Below are positions 8,138-21,638 of a stretch of DNA of 64,000 nucleotides, in pieces. Positions within the stretch are counted from its first letter, which is position 1. Each line of letters begins with the position of its first letter. This stretch comes from Mycobacterium sp. GTDB taxonomy: Bacteria > Actinomycetota > Actinomycetes > Mycobacteriales > Mycobacteriaceae. The translations under genes and the position numbers were made by a program. The notes under the pieces were generated by a model that saw only the letters and a program-made list of their open reading frames with translations, had not been told where the DNA came from and did not search any database. The stretch covers positions 62,001-126,000 of the forward strand of contig NZ_PKEK01000052.1 of the NCBI RefSeq assembly GCF_002863225.1, given 5' to 3'.

Positions 8138-14165
<6,028 letters not shown>

Positions 14166-14831
14166 TCCCACCTGCTCCTTCACCGATTTCCGCCGCAGCA
14201 TTGACGACGCTTTCCGTTGGGGGCCGCGCCCTGATGGCTGCGGGCTGAACCCCCGTGGCTCGTCGATGTGCTGCTCGCCGGATAACGACGATTCCGGTTG
14301 GGGAGTATCCGTACGGCGCTGAACGGTGGCCCGATTACCGGTTTTCGACAAGTCGTAAAACGATATGACAAAACCCGCCTGACATGCCAACTTGGACCAT
14401 CTTAACCCGTGGATCCCCGGTGCCGCTCCGTTGTGACGGCCTGCACACCGTTGCGGTACCCGGCCGTGCTGCGCCACAAGGCATTTGGGCGTCGGGCAGC
14501 CGCCGTGACTCGGCCGCCGAGTTCCGCCCCCTACGGAATAGCTGGCAGGGTTGTTTGCTGTGCCGGCAGGCGCCCGACCACCGGAATCGGCCGTCGGGCC
14601 ACGGATGGGTGGCCATCCGGTGTGGCAGCGCACCCATAAGGCGTGGCAGCAGGGATTTAGGGGCCGTCACAGCGCACCTGTGACGAGCCGCGGCGCTCCC
14701 GTCGGGTTCTGCGGCAACGTCGTCGACAAAGTTGCCGAAGTTTTTTGTCGCCTGGGTCGGCCGGGCTGGGGTGACCTGCGCAATCGCCGATCGCGGCGCT
14801 GCGCCGAAGCGGACCGACCTACGATGAATCC
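14166..14831. other. Intergenic region, 666 bp, upstream of gltB and of the 46-aa ORF
   Basis: This is the gap between the divergent gltB and the ESX-associated ATPase operon. It should hold both promoters. A TAAGAT hexamer on the minus strand (14404-14399) would fit a -10 element for gltB and implies a leader of about 230 bases, but no good -35 is seen. Frames that remain open across it are Arg/Pro-rich and unlike proteins. I find no clear riboswitch, RNA gene or repeat. Confidence 0.4.
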
Positions 14832-14972
14832 ATGAGCTTGGCCGAACACGACGTCCGCAGGCTCATCGACACCTACACGCGGGCAGGGACCACCCGGGAT
14901 CCCGACCTGATCCTGACGGTGTTCACGCCCAGCCTGCGCGAGTACTGGATCCCCGAGCGGGTGGGCTCATGA
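14832..14972 (+). CDS. Small ORF, possible truncated SnoaL/NTF2-like protein
   Basis: ATG 14832 opens a 46-aa frame that ends in ATGA shared with the start of the ATPase gene, a typical translational coupling. The sequence has the feel of the first helix and turn of a SnoaL/NTF2-like domain (DVRRLIDTYTRAGTTRDPD, then TVFTPSLREYWIP), in which family members usually run to 110-140 aa. It may be a shortened remnant that now serves as a coupled leader ORF, or a genuine small protein. The family assignment is tentative. Confidence 0.45.
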   Translation: MSLAEHDVRRLIDTYTRAGTTRDPDLILTVFTPSLREYWIPERVGS

Positions 14973-16132
14973 CCGAATCGGACGACTTCCTGCGGGACCG
15001 GCAGCGATTCGCCCCGCCGAGTCAGCCGCCCGGCCCGCCGCCGCGTCCCGCGGCGCCTCAGCCTCAGCCGCAGACGCAGCCACAGTCCCAACCTCAGCCG
15101 CAGACGCAGTCGCAGCAGCGGCCCGTACCCCCGTGGGCGTCGACCCCACCCGCACCAGGCTCGGCGCAACCGGGCCCGGCAGCGCCCACGTCGTGGGGCG
15201 ACATCGACTTCACCCCCCGTGAGCGGACCACTGCGCCCGGCCCGGCCTACGGATGGCGCCGGGCCGTGTTCAAAGCGACCTTCGGGCTGGTGAACCTGGG
15301 ACCGTCGGCCACCGAGCGGCAGGACGCCGCCTACGAGGCCGCCATCGGGTCGGCGCTGCGGGGCAACTTCAAGGTCGGGGTGCTGGGCAAAGGCGGGGTC
15401 GGCAAGACCACCGTCGCGGCCAGCGTCGGCTCCATCTTCGCCGAGTTGCGCCGCCAAGACCGCGTGGTCGCCATCGACGCCGACACCGCCTTCGGCCGGC
15501 TCGGCAGCCGGATCGACCCGCGCACCAACGGCTCGTACTGGGAGATCGCGTCCGACCAGAACCTCCGCTCGTTCGCCGACGTGAGCAGCCGGGTCGGAAG
15601 CAACTCGGCGGGTCTCTACGTGCTGGCGGGCGAGCCGACCGCCGGGCCACGGCGCGTGCTCGACCCCGCGCTGTACAGGGAGGCCACCTCACGACTCGAC
15701 CGTCATTTCACGATCGCGATCATCGACTGCGGGTCCACGATGGATGCTCCGGTGACCCAAGAGGCCCTGAACGACCTCGACGCGCTGATCGTGGTGTCGT
15801 CGCCGTGGGCGGACGGTGCCGGCGCCGCGGCGCAGACCATGGAGTGGCTGGCGGCACACGGCCGGACCAGTCTGCTGCGTCGAACCGTGGTGGTGCTCAA
15901 CGACTCCGACGGTCATTCGGACAAGCGGCACCGATCGGCGTTGGCGCACCAGTTCCTCGAGCGCGGTCAGAAGGTGGTCGAGGTGCCCTTCGATCCGCAT
16001 CTACGTCCCGGCGGCGTCATCGACGTCCGCAGCGAACTGGCCCGTAAGACGCGGCGCACCTTCCTGGAGATCTCCGCGGCGGTCGCCGGGTTCTTCGCCG
16101 CTCGGCAGGAGCCCCCGCGGGAATCCCGCTAG
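14969..16132 (+). CDS. MinD/ParA-like ATPase of the ESX-associated type (Rv3860-like)
   Basis: The 387-aa product starts with about 90 residues rich in Pro and Gln (PQPQPQTQPQSQ type), predicted disordered. A deviant Walker A KGGVGKTTVAA follows near residue 137, then DADTAFGRLGSRID near 170 (switch I-like) and AIIDCGSTMDAPVT near 250 (Walker B region). This layout is that of the mycobacterial MinD-like proteins found beside ESX loci (Rv3860, Rv3888c, EspI), some of which interact with secretion machinery. Position next to gltB is that of Rv3860. The start overlaps the 46-aa ORF by ATGA. The gene converges on the sigma-factor gene with a 4-base overlap. The ESX link is inferred from family and synteny. 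Confidence 0.85.
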   Translation: MTESDDFLRDRQRFAPPSQPPGPPPRPAAPQPQPQTQPQSQPQPQTQSQQRPVPPWASTPPAPGSAQPGPAAPTSWGDIDFTPRERTTAPGPAYGWRRAVFKATFGLVNLGPSATERQDAAYEAAIGSALRGNFKVGVLGKGGVGKTTVAASVGSIFAELRRQDRVVAIDADTAFGRLGSRIDPRTNGSYWEIASDQNLRSFADVSSRVGSNSAGLYVLAGEPTAGPRRVLDPALYREATSRLDRHFTIAIIDCGSTMDAPVTQEALNDLDALIVVSSPWADGAGAAAQTMEWLAAHGRTSLLRRTVVVLNDSDGHSDKRHRSALAHQFLERGQKVVEVPFDPHLRPGGVIDVRSELARKTRRTFLEISAAVAGFFAARQEPPRESR

Positions 16133-16992
16133 ACGCGGGCTGACGGGTCGGCGGTGGCCTCGATCTTGGTCACCACATTCGCGCGAATGGTCAGCACGAC
16201 GACGGCGAACAGCCGTCGTTCGGCGAATGCCAGCAGCACCGGTTGGCCGGCCGGACCACTCACCACAGTCGCGCCCGGCCCGAGGTAGCGCAGCAGATTC
16301 TCCGCGACGTCGTGCGGCCCGTGATTGATCTGCGGAGGCGGCGCGGGGTCAGCGAGAATCGTGCCGACGCCCCAGACCGTCGGGTCCAACACCTCGACCA
16401 GGCCCTGCAGATCGCCGCTGGCGCATGCGGTGATGAACTTCTCGGTGACCTGCTGATGCTCAGCCGTCGACACCTCACCCGGCTTCGGCTGCGCCGCAGT
16501 GACTTTCGCCCTGGCACGACGGGCCAGCTGGCGGCAGGTGCCCGCTGGGCGGCCCACAGTCTCGGCAATCGAGTCGAACGGCACCCCAAACACGTCGTGC
16601 AGCACGAACGAGACCCTCTCACCGGGGCTCAGCCGACGCAGCACCTCCAGCAATGCGGCTCGCACCTCGTCGTCCAGCGTCACCCGTTCGGCCGGCCCCG
16701 GCCGGTCGGTCGAGTTGAGCGCGATCGCGTCCGAACCGATGTCGTCGGGCCGCTCATAGCGGGCTCGGGCGGACCGGACCTGATCAAGGCACAGCCGCCC
16801 CGCGACGACGGTCAGCCAGGCACGGACATCGTCGATGTCGTCGACCTCGGCCCGCGACAGTCGTAGAAACGCCTCCTGCGCAACGTCTTCGGCGTCTCCG
16901 ACGTCACCCAGCATCTGGTAGGCGAGGTTCACCAGGTACGGCCGATGGCGTCGCCACGCCTCGGCGATCTGATCCTCGACGGGCTTGCTCAT
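16129..16992 (-). CDS. sigI: ECF41-type RNA polymerase sigma factor, SigI-like
   Basis: The 287-aa product has sigma region 2 in residues 10-80 (YLVNLAYQMLGDVGDAEDVAQEAFLRL, DIDDVRAWLTVVAGRLCLDQVRS) and region 4 near 110-165 (RLSPGERVSFVLHDVFGVPFDSIAETVG). A C-terminal SnoaL-like domain follows (ITACASGDLQGLVEVLDPTVWGVG, residues 190-280). This extra domain is the mark of the ECF41 group, where it tunes activity without an anti-sigma factor. Comparison from memory is closest to M. tuberculosis SigI. ECF41 genes usually regulate one neighbouring oxidoreductase, epimerase or carboxymuconolactone decarboxylase gene. Here a divergent NmrA-like dehydrogenase starts 108 bases away, across a strong palindrome, and is the likely target. 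Confidence 0.85.
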   Translation of the reverse strand: MSKPVEDQIAEAWRRHRPYLVNLAYQMLGDVGDAEDVAQEAFLRLSRAEVDDIDDVRAWLTVVAGRLCLDQVRSARARYERPDDIGSDAIALNSTDRPGPAERVTLDDEVRAALLEVLRRLSPGERVSFVLHDVFGVPFDSIAETVGRPAGTCRQLARRARAKVTAAQPKPGEVSTAEHQQVTEKFITACASGDLQGLVEVLDPTVWGVGTILADPAPPPQINHGPHDVAENLLRYLGPGATVVSGPAGQPVLLAFAERRLFAVVVLTIRANVVTKIEATADPSARV

Positions 16993-17008
16993 GAGTTCAC
17001 GACGATCT

Positions 17009-17052
17009 GGATGGGCGGAAAGTTACACGCTAGCGCCGTAACTTTCCCATCC
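17009..17052. promoter_or_regulatory. Long palindrome in the sigI / NmrA divergent promoter region
   Basis: Arms GGAAAGTTAC (17017-17026) and GTAACTTTCC (17038-17047) are perfect 10-bp inverted repeats around an 11-base centre. They extend with one 2-base bulge to GGATGGG/CCCATCC. It lies 17-60 bases upstream of the sigma-factor start and about 50-90 bases upstream of the dehydrogenase start. A dimeric repressor operator or overlapping face-to-face promoters are plausible. The binder is unknown. Confidence 0.65.
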
Positions 17053-17099
17053 CCGGGACCGTCCTTGATGAAAAGCGCGTCGTCAATAAGGAGGCAACC

Positions 17100-17936
17100 A
17101 TGACCATTGTCGTGACCGGGGCAACCGGCAACATCGGACGCCCGCTGGTGACTCTGCTCGCGGCGGCGGGTGAGCGGGTGCGGGCCGTCACGCGACAGGC
17201 TCAAGCTGCCGGCTTTCCCGACGGCGTGCAGTTGGTGCACAGCGCCGTCGACGCGCTTCCCGGCGCGTCGGCGGTCTTTGTCAATTCCCGCGCGCTCGGC
17301 GATGATCTCGCCGACGTGGTGTCGGTGGCCCGACGCAGCGGGGTCGGCAAACTGGTCGCGCTTTCGGCCATCAACGCCGACGACGACCTCGCGCGGCAGC
17401 CTTCGCGCGTTCGCGGTGACCGCAACAAGGAGGTCGAGCAACTCTGCGTCGACTCTGGCCTGGCGTGGATCAGTCTGCGGCCGTCGGTGTTCGCGACCAA
17501 CTTCGCCGGCATGTGGTCGGCGCAGATCCGGGCCGGCGACATCGTCGGCGGGCCGTATGCCGAGGCATCCAGTGCACCCATCGCGGCGGCCGACATCGCC
17601 GCGGTGGCAGCTCACGCATTACTCACTAATGACGTTGTGGAACAGCGTATTCCGCTTACCGGACCGCAGTCGCTCACCAATGCCGATCTGGTCGACGTGA
17701 TCGGCACCGTGCTGGGTCGGCGGCTGCGTTATGTCGAGGCGCCACCGCACATCGTCCGGCAGCGATTCGTGGCGATCGGTCTGGGCGCCGATTTCGCCGA
17801 CGCGTACATCGCCATGCTTGCCGACGCCGTCGACAAGCCGGCGCTGGTCACGCACGAGGTGGAGAAAATCACCGGCCGAGCTGCCACGCCGTTTGCGCAG
17901 TGGGTGGCCGACCACCGCCAGCTCTTCACCAACTAG
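17100..17936 (+). CDS. NmrA/atypical-SDR NAD(P)-binding oxidoreductase
   Basis: The 278-aa protein starts TIVVTGATGNIGRPLVTLL, the GxxGxxG nucleotide-binding motif of atypical short-chain dehydrogenases (TGATGNIG, residues 6-13). It continues with FVNSRALGDDL, VGKLVALSAINAD near 80, and the substrate-domain segments ISLRPSVFATNFAGMW near 120 and ITGRAATPFAQWVADHR near the end. NmrA-like proteins act as reductases or as redox-sensing regulators; the substrate cannot be read from the sequence. A strong AAGGAGG ribosome site precedes ATG 17100. The deazaflavin-dependent gene follows after 15 bases, so they form an operon, probably under the adjacent ECF41 sigma factor. Confidence 0.82.
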   Translation: MTIVVTGATGNIGRPLVTLLAAAGERVRAVTRQAQAAGFPDGVQLVHSAVDALPGASAVFVNSRALGDDLADVVSVARRSGVGKLVALSAINADDDLARQPSRVRGDRNKEVEQLCVDSGLAWISLRPSVFATNFAGMWSAQIRAGDIVGGPYAEASSAPIAAADIAAVAAHALLTNDVVEQRIPLTGPQSLTNADLVDVIGTVLGRRLRYVEAPPHIVRQRFVAIGLGADFADAYIAMLADAVDKPALVTHEVEKITGRAATPFAQWVADHRQLFTN

Positions 17937-17951
17937 CCAGGGAGACAACTC

Positions 17952-18404
17952 ATGTCCAATCCCCGTCCGCCGCGATACCTCAAGCCGATGAACAAGCTGA
18001 TGATCGCGGCGCAGAAGCTCGGCATCCCCACCGGGCCCGCCATGGTGTTGACGGTGCCCGGCCGCAAGTCCGGCAAACCGCGCCGTACGCCGATGACACC
18101 GTTTGGCTGCAACGGCGCCCTCTACGTCGTCGCCGGATACCCGGGCGCGGACTGGGCGGCCAACGCCCGTGCCGCCGGCGCCGGAACCCTCAGCCGGGGC
18201 CGCCGGTCGTGGCCGGTCAGGATCGTGGAACTGACTCCCGCACAGGCTCGCCCGATACTCCGGGTCTTCCCGGCCGAGGTGCCGGTCGGTGTGTCGTTCG
18301 CCAAAAGCGCCGGCACGGTGGTCGACGGCACACCTGAGGAGTTCGAGGCGCTGGCCGGCCGGGTCGCGGTATTTCGATTCGATCCGTTCAGTGATCAAAG
18401 CTGA
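17952..18404 (+). CDS. Deazaflavin (F420)-dependent nitroreductase-family protein
   Basis: The 150-aa product is a small split-barrel protein of the DDN/F420H2-dependent reductase family. It shows the typical PGRKSGKPRRTPMTPF segment near residues 36-51 (a Lys/Arg-rich cofactor phosphate loop), LYVVAGYPGADWAANARAAG near 56-75 and a short C-terminal tail. Family members reduce quinones or nitro compounds with F420H2 at the membrane. It sits 15 bases after the NmrA-like gene with a GGGAG ribosome site and is likely co-expressed. Its 3' end overlaps the convergent EccA-like gene by 10 bases. Confidence 0.82.
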   Translation: MSNPRPPRYLKPMNKLMIAAQKLGIPTGPAMVLTVPGRKSGKPRRTPMTPFGCNGALYVVAGYPGADWAANARAAGAGTLSRGRRSWPVRIVELTPAQARPILRVFPAEVPVGVSFAKSAGTVVDGTPEEFEALAGRVAVFRFDPFSDQS

Positions 18405-19036
18405 ACGGGCACATGCTTTTCCGCGCATGCATCGGTGACCGCCGCCACGATGTCCTGGGTGCGCAACGTCTCGAGGTCCTCGACCGTCACCGAGCCTCTG
18501 TCGGTGCGGTGCTGGGCGGCCACCCGGGAATCACGTAGCCGTTCGGCCCGCTCGACGACGTTGCGGGCGAAACGTCCGTTCTGCATGACGTCAACCCCGT
18601 GCGTGCCGTCCGGCGCCAGGTAGGCCCGTAATGTCTTGCAGGCCATGTTCAATGCCTCGCGGGCAGCCGGCTCGATGACCGTCGCGCGGGGCTGTCCGTA
18701 GCGGACCGCGATCTCGACCAGCTCGTCGGGGGCATACGACGCGAACCGCAGCTTGCGGTTGAACCGGCCCGCCAAACCCGGGTTGACGGTGAGGAATTCG
18801 TCGACTTCCTTCTCATACCCCGCGCCGATGAAGCAGAAGTCGAAGCGGTGCACCTCGAGGGCGACCAGCAGCTGGTTGACGGCCTCCATGCCGATCATGT
18901 CCGGACGTCCGTCGTGGTGGCGCTCCACCAGGCTGTAGAACTCCCACTTGTCGGCGGCATCGTTCAACTCACGCAGAACCGACTCGACGAGTTCCTTGTC
19001 GCTCAGCTGCGCGCGACTGCTCGGTCCCGGCATCAT
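18395..19036 (-). CDS. EccA-like AAA fragment without Walker A/B, probably ATPase-inactive
   Basis: This 213-aa protein aligns with the second half of the AAA+ domain of EccA/CbbX proteins. EAVNQLLVALEVHRFDFCFIGAGYEKEVDEFLTVNPGLAGRFNRKLRF (residues 52-98) mirrors the sensor-1/arginine-finger block of EccA, and the lid helices follow. There is no P-loop at all. Where EccA has Walker B (LFIDEAY), this protein reads DKWEFYSL. Full EccA is about 570-630 aa. The gene has a proper start, no internal stop and mycobacterial codon use, so it looks maintained rather than decaying. A scaffold or regulator of ESX substrates is an inference. It ends the minus-strand ESX-associated gene run. Confidence 0.75.
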   Translation of the reverse strand: MMPGPSSRAQLSDKELVESVLRELNDAADKWEFYSLVERHHDGRPDMIGMEAVNQLLVALEVHRFDFCFIGAGYEKEVDEFLTVNPGLAGRFNRKLRFASYAPDELVEIAVRYGQPRATVIEPAAREALNMACKTLRAYLAPDGTHGVDVMQNGRFARNVVERAERLRDSRVAAQHRTDRGSVTVEDLETLRTQDIVAAVTDACAEKHVPVQL

Positions 19037-19101
19037 GGCAGTATCTCGACCCCTCCGACCAGCGTCAATTCATTGTCTGCCGACGTGCGCACGGCGGCCT
19101 T

Positions 19102-20721
19102 TCACGGCCCGGCCTTCCATCCGCTGGCCGGTGGCGAGCTGAGCAGTTGAAACCAGGCGAAGTGGTAGTTCGCGCTGACCCGATCCTTGGTGGCGATCGC
19201 TTCGGTGGCCGCCAGCAGCAGGCAGTTCAGCAGCAATCCCGGGTCGGCGTCGGGGTACTGCGCCAGGATTTGGTACCGCGACGTGTCGAGGTAGACCCGC
19301 AGGATGTCGATCTCGGCGTCCACGATGCCGGTGCCGGCCGCACCCGCCCTGGCCAGCGTGTTGACCATCCGCGGCAGGCCGTCGCGCCAGTGCGTCGCCT
19401 CGCCGAGCACCCAGCCCAGGTCGTCGACCTCCGGTAGCTGGCGGGGGCGCGACGAGGTGTCGGTGACCTCGTAGTCGGTCGCCCATCCCAGCGGATCGCC
19501 CGGCGCGTAGGTGGCGGACAGCGTGGTCTGGCCGAGCAGCTTTGTCGCGGTGCCGCTGCGGCGGTCGGGTGCCAGCAGCTGCACATCGGAGGGCAGCTTG
19601 AGACCGGGAGGTATCCAGCCGTGCGCCAGGTCGGTCACCAGCAGCGTGCTGCCGTCTTCGCGGGCGCCGACCGCCCACCGCAGGCCGGGTTCCTGACGGG
19701 CCACGAACTTGAGCAGCCGTTCGAGCCGTTCACGCTCCGACTCGGACGGACCGGCCGGCTCGGCCACCGGGATATGGCGCGTGACCTCAGTGTCGTCGTT
19801 CGCCGGCGGGGTGACGGGCGGCGCCGGCTCTGGGGGTTCGACCGGGGGCTGCGCCAGCGGTCCTAGCTCCTGCAGCAGGGACGACAGCTCCTCGAGCACT
19901 TCGGTGTCGTCGGTGTCGTCGGTGTCGATGGCGTGCTTCGGCCCCGGCCGCGCCGGCTCCGGTGCTACTACCTCAGGCTCGGGTACCGGTTGTAGCTCGG
20001 CCTCGGGCTCGGGTTGCTGCTCGGGCTCGGGTTCCGGCAGCGGCTGCGACTCAGGCTCGGGTTCCGCTTGCTGCGCAGGCTCGGGTGCCGCTCGCTGCTC
20101 GGGCTCGAGTTGCGGCTGTTCAGGCTCGGGTTCCGGTGCCGGCGGCACGAAATCGGCGGAGTCCGGTCCCCACCACCTCGTGAGCTCGTCGGGATCCGGC
20201 TGCTCGACCGGCGCCGCGGGCTGCTCCGGCCGTGCCGGTGTGGACGTATCCACCACGGGGATCTCGACGGTCGGCTCTGGATCTGTGCGCGGCGGCGCGA
20301 TTTTGAATCGCGTTGTTTTCTCGGTCTCGTCGACGCCATTGACCGGCCGATGTTCGACCGGCAATTTCGATTTCATGTTGTGAAGGTGGCGAACTGTCGA
20401 CTCGACACGTCGCGCCGCATAGGCACGGGCCTCGTTGATGACGCGGGCTTCTTCTGCTTGTCGCGTCGAATCGACCAACCCCGCGCACCGAAGGTTCTTG
20501 AGTTCCTCGTTTGCTGAATTGACGATCCGCTGCAGGTCGGCCTTCAAATATTTCACCAGGGGAGCGGTTTCGGCGGTGACCATGGACAACTCCGCAGGCC
20601 AGAGGCCTCCTGTGACCCACGGGGAGCAGTCGACGGGCGACTTGAACGCCGGGACCTTCAGCGATTCCTGGGCAGCTCTCCGGAGGCGCTGACGCGCCGT
20701 ATTCCGTCCGAAGATCGCCAC
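19102..20721 (-). CDS. ESX-associated protein, Rv3899c-like (DUF5631/DUF5632 type)
   Basis: The 539-aa product has a basic N-terminal region (residues 1-125, with a SANEELKNLRCAGLVDSTRQA helix). A long acidic, low-complexity linker rich in EPEPE/PEPEQ follows (about 165-300). A globular C-terminal domain (about 340-539) contains LRWAVGAREDGSTLLVTDLAHGWIPPG, an LLAPDRRSG loop and a terminal YHFAWFQLL helix. The C-terminal part resembles the conserved domain of M. tuberculosis Rv3899c, which lies in an ESX-2-adjacent gene cluster. No signal peptide or membrane helix is visible. Biochemical function is unknown. GTG 20721 is the natural start and is upstream of the remnant gene on the other strand. 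Confidence 0.7.
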   Translation of the reverse strand: MAIFGRNTARQRLRRAAQESLKVPAFKSPVDCSPWVTGGLWPAELSMVTAETAPLVKYLKADLQRIVNSANEELKNLRCAGLVDSTRQAEEARVINEARAYAARRVESTVRHLHNMKSKLPVEHRPVNGVDETEKTTRFKIAPPRTDPEPTVEIPVVDTSTPARPEQPAAPVEQPDPDELTRWWGPDSADFVPPAPEPEPEQPQLEPEQRAAPEPAQQAEPEPESQPLPEPEPEQQPEPEAELQPVPEPEVVAPEPARPGPKHAIDTDDTDDTEVLEELSSLLQELGPLAQPPVEPPEPAPPVTPPANDDTEVTRHIPVAEPAGPSESERERLERLLKFVARQEPGLRWAVGAREDGSTLLVTDLAHGWIPPGLKLPSDVQLLAPDRRSGTATKLLGQTTLSATYAPGDPLGWATDYEVTDTSSRPRQLPEVDDLGWVLGEATHWRDGLPRMVNTLARAGAAGTGIVDAEIDILRVYLDTSRYQILAQYPDADPGLLLNCLLLAATEAIATKDRVSANYHFAWFQLLSSPPASGWKAGP

Positions 20722-20823
20722 CGGCCAAGCGTACCGTCATCGTCGGCCCGATAACTGCGCCGATTGACGGTCGGAAATGGCGGGTGAATTGTGTGAATAA
20801 CGCCGCCTGGGTAGCGTGAACGG

Positions 20824-20967
20824 GTGGCTGATTCAGGGCTTCAGCAGCAGCTGAATGAAGTGCGTGCGTTACTGGGCCGGGCGCGAGAGTTGTTCGGCGC
20901 CAACCCGGTCGAGCCGCCGACCAATATCGCTCCGGAGCGCGACGCGGTCCAAACCTGGATTCGTTAG
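20824..20967 (+). pseudogene. 47-aa ORF, apparent 5' remnant of an ESX-associated gene
   Basis: GTG 20824 opens VADSGLQQQLNEVRALLGRARELFG and the frame stops after 47 codons at TAG 20965-20967. The LLGRARELFG start resembles the N-terminus of mycobacterial DUF4226/ESX-associated proteins that are normally several hundred residues. It is the only plus-strand frame inside the minus-strand cluster, and its stop overlaps the DUF2694-like gene stop by 4 bases. A truncated gene is more likely than a functional peptide. Confidence 0.4.
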
Positions 20968-21281
20968 TCGGGGCCCGCGTCGTCGCGGCGCGGTAGGTCG
21001 TGGGCGACCAATCGTTCGATCGCCACCTCTAGATCATCGGCGGTGGGAACCTCGGCCGATGGGGTGTAACCGGCGGCGACGATCTCGCCGCGAACTTCCA
21101 TGACGGCCTTGAGGTAGGAGACGTCGGCGGTCAGCAGGATGCCCTCGGTCAGGCTCTGCGCATCGGTCTTCATCGCCGCTTCGGTCAGCGTGACGCTGTG
21201 CATGTAGCCGCCGCGGCAGGAGCGGACCAGGATGTGTCCGCTCGGGTGGACGGTGTCGAACGCCGGATCGGCTTCGGTCAT
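20964..21281 (-). CDS. DUF2694-like small ESX-associated protein
   Basis: The 105-aa protein contains GHILVRSCRGGYMHSVTLTEAAM (residues 15-37) and LTADVSYLKAVMEVRGEIVAAG (50-71), the pattern I associate with the DUF2694 family found next to ESX genes. It has one cysteine and no signal peptide or membrane helix. The ATG at 21281 overlaps the upstream EspC-like stop by 4 bases, so both are translated together. In mycobacterial ESX loci such small proteins are often co-secreted or chaperone-like. That role is inferred. Confidence 0.65.
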   Translation of the reverse strand: MTEADPAFDTVHPSGHILVRSCRGGYMHSVTLTEAAMKTDAQSLTEGILLTADVSYLKAVMEVRGEIVAAGYTPSAEVPTADDLEVAIERLVAHDLPRRDDAGPD

Positions 21282-21595
21282 CGACCGTCGTCGACGATGC
21301 GTTCAAGCTTTCCGGCGGCCTCGACTTCGTGCTGTTCCCACATGCCGGCCGATTTTGTCAGGTTGGCCGCGATCTCCGCGTGGTTGTCGGCTTGTTGTTC
21401 GTAGCACAGCCGGCGCTGCTCGAGCAGTTCGCGGCCGGCCTCTCTCAAGTCGCCGAAGATCGGTCCCAGCGAATCGAGGCTGCGCTGAATCGCCTCGTGC
21501 GACGACGGCAGGGTGCGCAGGTACTCCGAAGTCTCCTGATGGTGCCCGGCGGCTTCCCGCAAGTTGGCCGGCACCACGTGGATTCGGTCTGCCAT
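21278..21595 (-). CDS. EspC-like (DUF2580) helical ESX secretion-associated protein
   Basis: The 105-aa protein starts ADRIHVVPANLREAAGHHQETSEYLRTL, with the LxxxAxxHxxxA pattern of the EspC/DUF2580 family, and is all alpha-helical in character: a helix, a short turn with GPIFGDLREAG, then a long second helix. That is the size and hairpin layout of Esx/Esp substrates. A C-terminal YxxxD/E secretion signal, common to many type VII substrates, is not seen (YEQQA only). It is followed directly by the DUF2694-like gene with a 4-base overlap. A paired substrate or chaperone function is plausible. Confidence 0.7.
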   Translation of the reverse strand: MADRIHVVPANLREAAGHHQETSEYLRTLPSSHEAIQRSLDSLGPIFGDLREAGRELLEQRRLCYEQQADNHAEIAANLTKSAGMWEQHEVEAAGKLERIVDDGR

Positions 21596-21638
21596 CCGCT
21601 GTCTCCTTTCTCGGGGTCCGGCGCGAGCCGGGCCGCTT

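Noticed and set aside
14166..14633. N-terminal extension of GltB
   Set aside because: It would displace the Cys18 nucleophile far from the N-terminus; the family length and the ribosome site support 14165.
19709..20383. Ser/Gly-rich plus-strand frame
   Set aside because: It is the reverse of the EPEPE linker in the Rv3899c-like gene and has no coding evidence.
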